A stretch of DNA of 8,590 nucleotides, taken from NCBI GenBank assembly GCA_023395465.1, contig JAEWZE010000029.1, positions 1 to 8,590 on the forward strand. Reading direction: 5' to 3'. Every line of letters starts with the position of its first letter. Positions within the stretch are counted from its first letter, which is position 1. The position numbers and the translations under genes are program-made. This DNA comes from Pseudomonadota bacterium (GTDB lineage Bacteria > Pseudomonadota > Gammaproteobacteria > Xanthomonadales > Xanthomonadaceae). The notes under the pieces are model-generated. The model saw only the letters and a list, made by a program, of their open reading frames with translations. It had not been told where the DNA came from and did no database searches. This document shows, one piece after another, positions 4,762-8,590 of the stretch.

Positions 4762-7044
4762 ATGACCGAACCGCGCCCCTGGACGACGCCTCCCGCCCCC
4801 GTGCTGGCCGGGCTGCTGGCCGCGCTGCTGCTCGCGCCCGCGGCCTGGTCCGCACCGCCGCCGCCGCGGACCTCGGCCGGCGGCCCGGACGCCGAACGCG
4901 CCTTCGTCGATGCGCTGATGGCCCGGATGACGCTGGCCGAGAAGCTGGGCCAGCTCAACCAGCCGCCCGGCGTGGGCAACAACACCGGCCCGGCCGCCAT
5001 GGCCGGCAGCGAGGACCAGGTGCGCCAGGGGCAGATCGGCTCCTGGCTCGGCACCCGGGGTGCGGAGCTCACCTGCCGGCTGCAGCGCATCGCGGTGGAG
5101 GATTCGCGGCTGGGCATCCCGCTGCTGTTCGCCTACGACGTGATCCACGGCATGCGCACCATCTTCCCCGTGCCCCTGGGCGAAGCCTCGAGCTTCGATC
5201 CGGAGGAAGTGCGCAATGCCGCGCGGATCGCGGCCGTCGAGGCGACCGCGCACGGCGTGCACTGGACCTACGCGCCGATGGTCGACATCGCGCGCGACCC
5301 GCGCTGGGGCCGGATCGTGGAAGGCTCGGGCGAGGATCCCTACCTCGGGTCGGTGCTGGCCGCGGCCCGCGTGCGCGGCTTCCAGGGCGACGACCTGGCC
5401 GCGCCCGACACCCTGCTCGCCACCGCCAAGCATTTCGTCGCCTACGGCGCGGCCGAGGGCGGCCGCGACTACGACGTGGCCGACGTCTCCGAACGCACCC
5501 TGCACGAGGTCTACCTGCCGCCGTTCAAGGCTGCGGTCGACGCGGGCGCGCAGTCGATCATGGCCAGTTTCAACGAGGTCGCCGGCGTGCCGATGCATGC
5601 CCACAGACCCCTGATCCAGGGCCTGCTGCGCGGCGAATGGGGCTGGGATGGCGTGCTGGTGAGCGACTACACCGGGGTGATGGAGCTGATGCCGCACGGC
5701 GTGGCCGGCACGCGCGAGCAGGCCGGTCGGCTGGCCCTGCACGCCGGCGTGGACGTGGACATGGTCAGCGCCATCTACCTGCAGGACCTGCCGGCCGCGG
5801 TCGAGGCCGGGCGCGTGCCGATGGCCGAGGTCGACGCCTCGGTGCGACGGGTGCTCAATGCGAAGTTCCGGCTGGGGCTGTTCGAGGATCCGTATCGCTA
5901 CTGCAAGGACGGCGCGCGGCAGCAGGCGATGACGCTGACCGACGAACACCGGGCCGCGGCGCGTCGCTCGGCGCAGAAATCCATGGTGCTGCTGGAGAAC
6001 GAAGGCGGCGTGCTGCCGCTGTCGAAGTCGCTGCGGACGCTTGCGGTGATCGGGCCGCTGGCCGACGAGCCCTGGGCGATGCTCGGCAACTGGGTCGGCA
6101 TCGGCCGCCCGGAAGACGCGGTGACGCCGCTGGCCGCGCTGCGCCAGACCCTCGGCGCGCAGACGAAGCTGATCGTGGCCAAGGGCGCGGTGATCGACGA
6201 CGACGACAGGTCTGGATTCGACGCGGCCGTGCGCGCCGCGCGCCAGGCCGACGCGGTGCTGATGTTCCTGGGTGAGCATCCGGAAATGAGCGCCGAGGCC
6301 AACAACCGCACCTCGCTCGACCTGCCAGGCGTGCAGGAGCAGCTGGCGCTGGCGGTGGCCGCGACCGGCAAGCCGGTGGTGGCGGTGCTGCTCAACGGCC
6401 GGCCGCTGTCGACCGGCGCGCTGCAGGGCAAGGTGCCGGCGATCCTGGAAGCCTGGTTCCCGGGCGTGGAGGGCGGCAACGCGCTGGTCGACGTGCTGTT
6501 CGGCGACGTGAACCCGTCCGGCAAGCTGCCGGTGACGGTGCCGCGCAACGTCGGCCAGGTGCCGATCTACCACGCCCGCCGCAATACCGGCCGGCCGCCG
6601 GCGGAGGACAACCGGTTTTCCAGCAAGTACCTGGACGTGCACTGGACGCCGCTGTACCCGTTCGGCCACGGGCTGAGCTATACGCGCTTCGAGTACGCGC
6701 CGCCGCAGCTCGCGAGCGCGCAGGTGTCCGCCGCCGACCCGCGCCAGAGTGTGCGCGTGCGCGTCACCAACGCCGGACCGCGCGCCGGCGCCGAGGTGGT
6801 GCAGCTGTACCTGCGCGACGACGTCGCCAGCGTGACGCGTCCCGTGCGCGAGCTGCGCGGATTCCAGCGGGTGGAGCTGCAGCCGGGGGAATCGCGCGAG
6901 CTGGAGTTCATGCTGGGGTTCGAGGACCTGTCGCTGTACGACGTGGACATGCGGCGCGTGGTCGAGCCGGGCACGTTCACCGTGTTCGCGGGCGGCAGCT
7001 CGGAGGCGGAGCAGTCCGCGCGCTTCGAGGTGGTGGCGCCGTGA
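4762..7044 (+). CDS. bglX: Exported GH3 beta-glucosidase, BglX type
   Basis: Glycoside hydrolase family 3 enzyme that removes terminal beta-linked glucose from oligosaccharides, probably in the periplasm. It has 760 residues, close to the 765 of E. coli BglX. A signal peptide covers about residues 1-31 (hydrophobic core 14-29, likely cut after AWSA). The (beta/alpha)8 domain spans about 45-370, with MTLAEKLGQL, DVIHGMRTIFPVPLG (126-140), GRIVEGSGEDPYL, KHFVAYGAAEGGRDYD (223-238) and VLVSDYTG, in which Asp302 is the expected nucleophile. The alpha/beta-sandwich domain follows (about 390-620); its GEHPEMSAEANNRTSLDLPG loop (504-523) holds Glu505 and Glu512, of which Glu512 aligns best with the acid/base residue. 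YPFGHGLSYTRFEY leads into the C-terminal fibronectin-III-like domain (about 665-750). I chose ATG 4762 because the signal peptide follows it; a GTG at 4696 would place the operator inside the gene. No clear ribosome binding site is visible. The exact sugar is not readable from sequence. Confidence 0.93.
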   Translation: MTEPRPWTTPPAPVLAGLLAALLLAPAAWSAPPPPRTSAGGPDAERAFVDALMARMTLAEKLGQLNQPPGVGNNTGPAAMAGSEDQVRQGQIGSWLGTRGAELTCRLQRIAVEDSRLGIPLLFAYDVIHGMRTIFPVPLGEASSFDPEEVRNAARIAAVEATAHGVHWTYAPMVDIARDPRWGRIVEGSGEDPYLGSVLAAARVRGFQGDDLAAPDTLLATAKHFVAYGAAEGGRDYDVADVSERTLHEVYLPPFKAAVDAGAQSIMASFNEVAGVPMHAHRPLIQGLLRGEWGWDGVLVSDYTGVMELMPHGVAGTREQAGRLALHAGVDVDMVSAIYLQDLPAAVEAGRVPMAEVDASVRRVLNAKFRLGLFEDPYRYCKDGARQQAMTLTDEHRAAARRSAQKSMVLLENEGGVLPLSKSLRTLAVIGPLADEPWAMLGNWVGIGRPEDAVTPLAALRQTLGAQTKLIVAKGAVIDDDDRSGFDAAVRAARQADAVLMFLGEHPEMSAEANNRTSLDLPGVQEQLALAVAATGKPVVAVLLNGRPLSTGALQGKVPAILEAWFPGVEGGNALVDVLFGDVNPSGKLPVTVPRNVGQVPIYHARRNTGRPPAEDNRFSSKYLDVHWTPLYPFGHGLSYTRFEYAPPQLASAQVSAADPRQSVRVRVTNAGPRAGAEVVQLYLRDDVASVTRPVRELRGFQRVELQPGESRELEFMLGFEDLSLYDVDMRRVVEPGTFTVFAGGSSEAEQSARFEVVAP

Positions 7045-7071
7045 GGACACGAGCACCGGCCCGGCACTGCA

Positions 7072-7099
7072 CCGGTCGCCGGATGCCGCTGGCAACCGG
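7072..7099 (+). terminator. Weak stem-loop between bglX and the lacI-type gene
   Basis: CCGGTCGCC (7072-7080) can pair with GGCAACCGG (7091-7099), nine pairs with one mismatch and a 10-base loop, 27 bases after the bglX stop. No T-run follows. It may lower read-through or protect the bglX mRNA end; in DNA this GC-rich, chance pairing is also possible. Confidence 0.28.
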
Positions 7100-7141
7100 C
7101 CGTTCCATACGTGGCGGCGCGAGCAGCCGTGCGAGAGCCCT

Positions 7142-7150
7142 GGAAGGAGG
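7142..7150 (+). promoter_or_regulatory. Strong ribosome binding site of the lacI-type gene
   Basis: GGAAGGAGG ends 9 bases before ATG 7160. It fixes that start codon, which also begins the helix-turn-helix directly, and suggests efficient translation of the regulator. Confidence 0.75.
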
Positions 7151-7159
7151 CCGGCTACG

Positions 7160-8167
7160 ATGAGCGTGACGATCAAGGACGTGGCCCGGCACGCGAACGT
7201 GTCGGTGGCGACCGTCTCGCGCGCATTGAACGGCCATCCGAACGTGGCCGAGGACGTGCGCCAGCGCATCCTGGGCGTGGCCGAGCAGTTGCGCTACAGC
7301 CCGCACCACGCCGCGCGCAGCCTCAGCAGCCGTCGCACGCAGACCATCGGCGTGGTGCTGCCGGACCTGTACGGCGAATTCTTCTCCGAGCTGATGCGCG
7401 GCATCGACCACGTCGCGCGCGAACGTGGCCTGCACCTGCTGGTGTCGAGCTACCACGGCAACCCGCAGGAGCAGGGCGCCGCGCTGCGGACCATGCGCGG
7501 ACGCGTGGATGGTCTGCTGCTGATGTCGCCGTTCGTGGACGGCGCCGAAGCGCTGGCGGCGGAGCTGCCGCCGATGCCGGTGGTGCTGATGAATCCGGCG
7601 CTGGTGCCGGAGGACCGCAGCGCGGTCGGCGTGGACAACCATGGCGGGGCGATGGCGATGATGCGGCACCTGCTTGACGCGGGCCACAAGCGCATCGCCT
7701 TTATCGCCGGCCCGGCCGACAACTTCGACGCGAACGAGCGCCTGCGCGGCTACCGCGACGCGATCGCTGCGACGCCGGGCGCCGAAGCATGGGTGATGCC
7801 CGGCGACTTCGACGAGGCTTCGGGACACCGCGCGGGCCAGGCGCTGCTGCAGGCGCAGGCGCGACCGGACGCGGTGTTCGCGGCCAACGACATGATGGCG
7901 CTGGGCTGCCTGTTCGCGCTCACCCAGGGCGGCCTGCGCGTCCCCGCCGACATCGCGCTGGCAGGCTTCGACGACATTCCGCTTTCGCGCTACGTACACC
8001 CGGCCTTAACGACGATGCGCGTCGAGATCGCCGAGCTCGGGGCGCGCGCCATCCACAAGCTGCTCGATGCGGGACAGGGGGACGCCGCAGCAGCCGGCTC
8101 CCGCGAACTGCTGGAGCCGCGACTGGTGGTGCGCCGGTCGAGCCAGGTACCAGGACCCGACGGATGA
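7160..8167 (+). CDS. LacI/GalR-family transcriptional regulator
   Basis: A 335-residue DNA-binding regulator with the full LacI layout. The helix-turn-helix is at 4-23 (TIKDVARHANVSVATVSRAL), followed by the hinge helix region YSPHHAARSLSSRRT (46-60) that inserts into the minor groove at a central CG. The periplasmic-binding-protein-like effector domain runs from about 63 to 328, with IGVVLPDLYGEFFSELMRGI, RVDGLLLMSP, AGHKRIAFIAG (174-184), RLRGYRDAI (194-202), AVFAANDMMALG (238-249) and IALAGFDDIPLSRYVHPALT (265-284). These last motifs line the sugar pocket. The effector is unknown. The gene starts 115 bp after bglX and ends 112 bp before a TonB-dependent receptor gene on the same strand, which suggests control of both. 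Repression released by a sugar is the usual mode of the family; the operator at 4714 fits its binding preference. I cannot tell which named subgroup it belongs to. Confidence 0.94.
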   Translation: MSVTIKDVARHANVSVATVSRALNGHPNVAEDVRQRILGVAEQLRYSPHHAARSLSSRRTQTIGVVLPDLYGEFFSELMRGIDHVARERGLHLLVSSYHGNPQEQGAALRTMRGRVDGLLLMSPFVDGAEALAAELPPMPVVLMNPALVPEDRSAVGVDNHGGAMAMMRHLLDAGHKRIAFIAGPADNFDANERLRGYRDAIAATPGAEAWVMPGDFDEASGHRAGQALLQAQARPDAVFAANDMMALGCLFALTQGGLRVPADIALAGFDDIPLSRYVHPALTTMRVEIAELGARAIHKLLDAGQGDAAAAGSRELLEPRLVVRRSSQVPGPDG

Positions 8168-8203
8168 GGTGGAAGCACGCCAGCACCCGTCCGCTGCTGG
8201 AGT

Positions 8204-8217
8204 TGGAAGCGGATGCG
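8204..8217 (+). promoter_or_regulatory. Possible degenerate LacI-family operator upstream of the receptor gene
   Basis: TGGAAGCGGATGCG matches TGNAANCGNTTNCA at 8 of 10 fixed positions: the left half-site is intact and the right half is poor. Its TGGAA half-site is the same as in the bglX operator. It lies 62 bp before the receptor ATG. TGGAAGC occurs again at 8170-8176. The right half is shared with the palindrome at 8211-8232, so the match may be incidental. Confidence 0.25.
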
Positions 8218-8232
8218 TCGCCCGACGCATCC
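8211..8232. repeat. Perfect 22-bp palindrome between the lacI-type gene and the receptor gene
   Basis: GGATGCGTCG (8211-8220) and CGACGCATCC (8223-8232) are exact reverse complements with only CC between them. In RNA this folds as a 9-bp stem with a 4-base loop, 43 bases after the lacI-type stop. No T-run follows. It could be a terminator of the regulator's transcript, a protein-binding site, or part of the receptor gene's 5' leader. Sequence alone does not decide. Confidence 0.6.
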
Positions 8233-8264
8233 ATCCCCCGTTTCAACGATGAAAGGACCGCCCC

Positions 8265-8271
8265 GGGAGGG
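8265..8271 (+). promoter_or_regulatory. Ribosome binding site of the TonB-dependent receptor gene
   Basis: GGGAGGG ends 8 bases before the ATG at 8280. This well-placed site identifies the start of a gene that runs past the window end. Confidence 0.72.
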
Positions 8272-8279
8272 CAACAAGC

Positions 8280-8590
8280 ATGAATCGGAAGTCCCGCTCC
8301 GCATCCCACAGGCTGGAACGCAGTCTGCTCAGCTGCGCCCTGGCCGGCTGCATGCTCCTGTCGGCGCCCGTGCTCGCGCAATCCACGGCCGCCACCATCC
8401 GCGGCCAGGTGATGGCCGACTCCGCCCCGGCCGCGCAGGCGCAGGTGACCGCGACCAACCTCGCCACCGGCCTCACCCGCAGCGTGCAGACCGGTGCCAA
8501 CGGCAACTACAACCTCGCCGGCCTGCCGCCGGGCACCTACCGCATCGACGTCAACGCCAACGGCCAGGCGAGTTCCCAGAACGTCACCGT
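8280..8590 (+). CDS. TonB-dependent receptor (Oar-like), N-terminal part, cut by the window end
   Basis: The visible 103 residues are the export signal and first domain of an outer-membrane receptor that would take up a substrate using TonB energy. A basic start (MNRKSRSASHRLER) leads to a hydrophobic core (15-32) and a probable signal-peptidase-I site after Ala33 (VLA-QS). From about residue 39 a carboxypeptidase-regulatory-like (transthyretin-type) beta-sandwich begins: TIRGQV, then AAQAQVTATNLATGLTRSV, GNYNLAGLPPGTYRIDV. That GxYxxxGLPPGxYxIxV pattern is diagnostic of the domain found at the N-terminus of Oar-like and SusC-like receptors. The plug and barrel lie beyond the window, so 'TonB-dependent receptor' is inferred from the domain, the signal peptide and the LacI/GH3 setting. 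Another exported protein with this domain remains possible. The hydrophobic core contains LLSC and LAGC, which resemble lipoprotein boxes, but hydrophobic sequence continues past them. Confidence 0.78.
   Translation, partial: MNRKSRSASHRLERSLLSCALAGCMLLSAPVLAQSTAATIRGQVMADSAPAAQAQVTATNLATGLTRSVQTGANGNYNLAGLPPGTYRIDVNANGQASSQNVT

Noticed and set aside
4302..6275. 657-codon open frame in a second rightward frame over yciI and bglX
   Set aside because: Arginine/glycine/alanine-rich shift-frame translation of two well-identified genes; it crosses the bglX promoter region without a domain of its own.
4723..7269. 848-codon open frame antisense to bglX
   Set aside because: It is a shadow: GC-rich codon bias in bglX removes stops from the opposite strand. 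The translation is arginine/histidine-rich with no domain, while the forward strand has all GH3 motifs.
8340..8353. Lipoprotein box (LAGC) in the signal sequence of the receptor
   Set aside because: The hydrophobic core continues well past the cysteine to a standard VLA-QS cleavage site, and the protein appears to be a TonB-dependent receptor.

Overview
The window looks like chromosomal DNA from a high-GC gammaproteobacterium of the Xanthomonadaceae/Lysobacteraceae type (Lysobacter, Luteimonas, Xanthomonas or a relative). This rests on the strongly G/C-biased third codon positions, long stop-free shadow frames, the gene set (scpA-scpB-rluB with a divergent yciI-like gene) and a bglX/LacI/TonB-receptor sugar locus typical of that group. 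The genus is inference.

Layout, left to right. (1) Bases 1-181 hold the 3' end of an IS481-family transposase gene and the probable right end of its element; one missing C in a C-run shifts the reading frame just before the C-terminus. (2) Bases 182-508 hold no recognisable gene. (3) Bases 509-4019 carry a leftward housekeeping operon, scpA > scpB > rluB, closed by a perfect 10-bp stem-loop. ScpA and ScpB are the kleisin and winged-helix partners of the SMC chromosome condensin; RluB is the 23S rRNA pseudouridine synthase. scpB and rluB overlap by 8 bases (ATGAGTAA), which suggests coupled translation. Both proteins carry long low-complexity C-terminal tails of opposite charge: Asp/Glu-rich on ScpB, Arg/Lys/Gly/Pro-rich on RluB. 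The RluB tail includes a 21-bp (7-residue) tandem repeat. (4) A 343-bp divergent region separates scpA from a small rightward YciI-family gene (4363-4674). (5) Bases 4675-8590 form a rightward carbohydrate-uptake locus: an exported GH3 beta-glucosidase (bglX), a LacI-family regulator, and the first part of an outer-membrane TonB-dependent receptor that runs off the window.

Working model for part 5 (inference): the receptor imports an oligosaccharide into the periplasm, BglX trims it, and the LacI-family protein senses a product and controls the locus. A 14-bp site just upstream of bglX (4714-4727) fits the LacI-family operator pattern TGNAANCGNTTNCA exactly. A degenerate copy of the same pattern lies upstream of the receptor gene.

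I found no tRNA, rRNA, CRISPR array or phage gene, and nothing that looks like a wholly new system. The most unusual items are the oppositely charged tails of ScpB and RluB, the operator upstream of bglX, and the frameshifted IS481 end.
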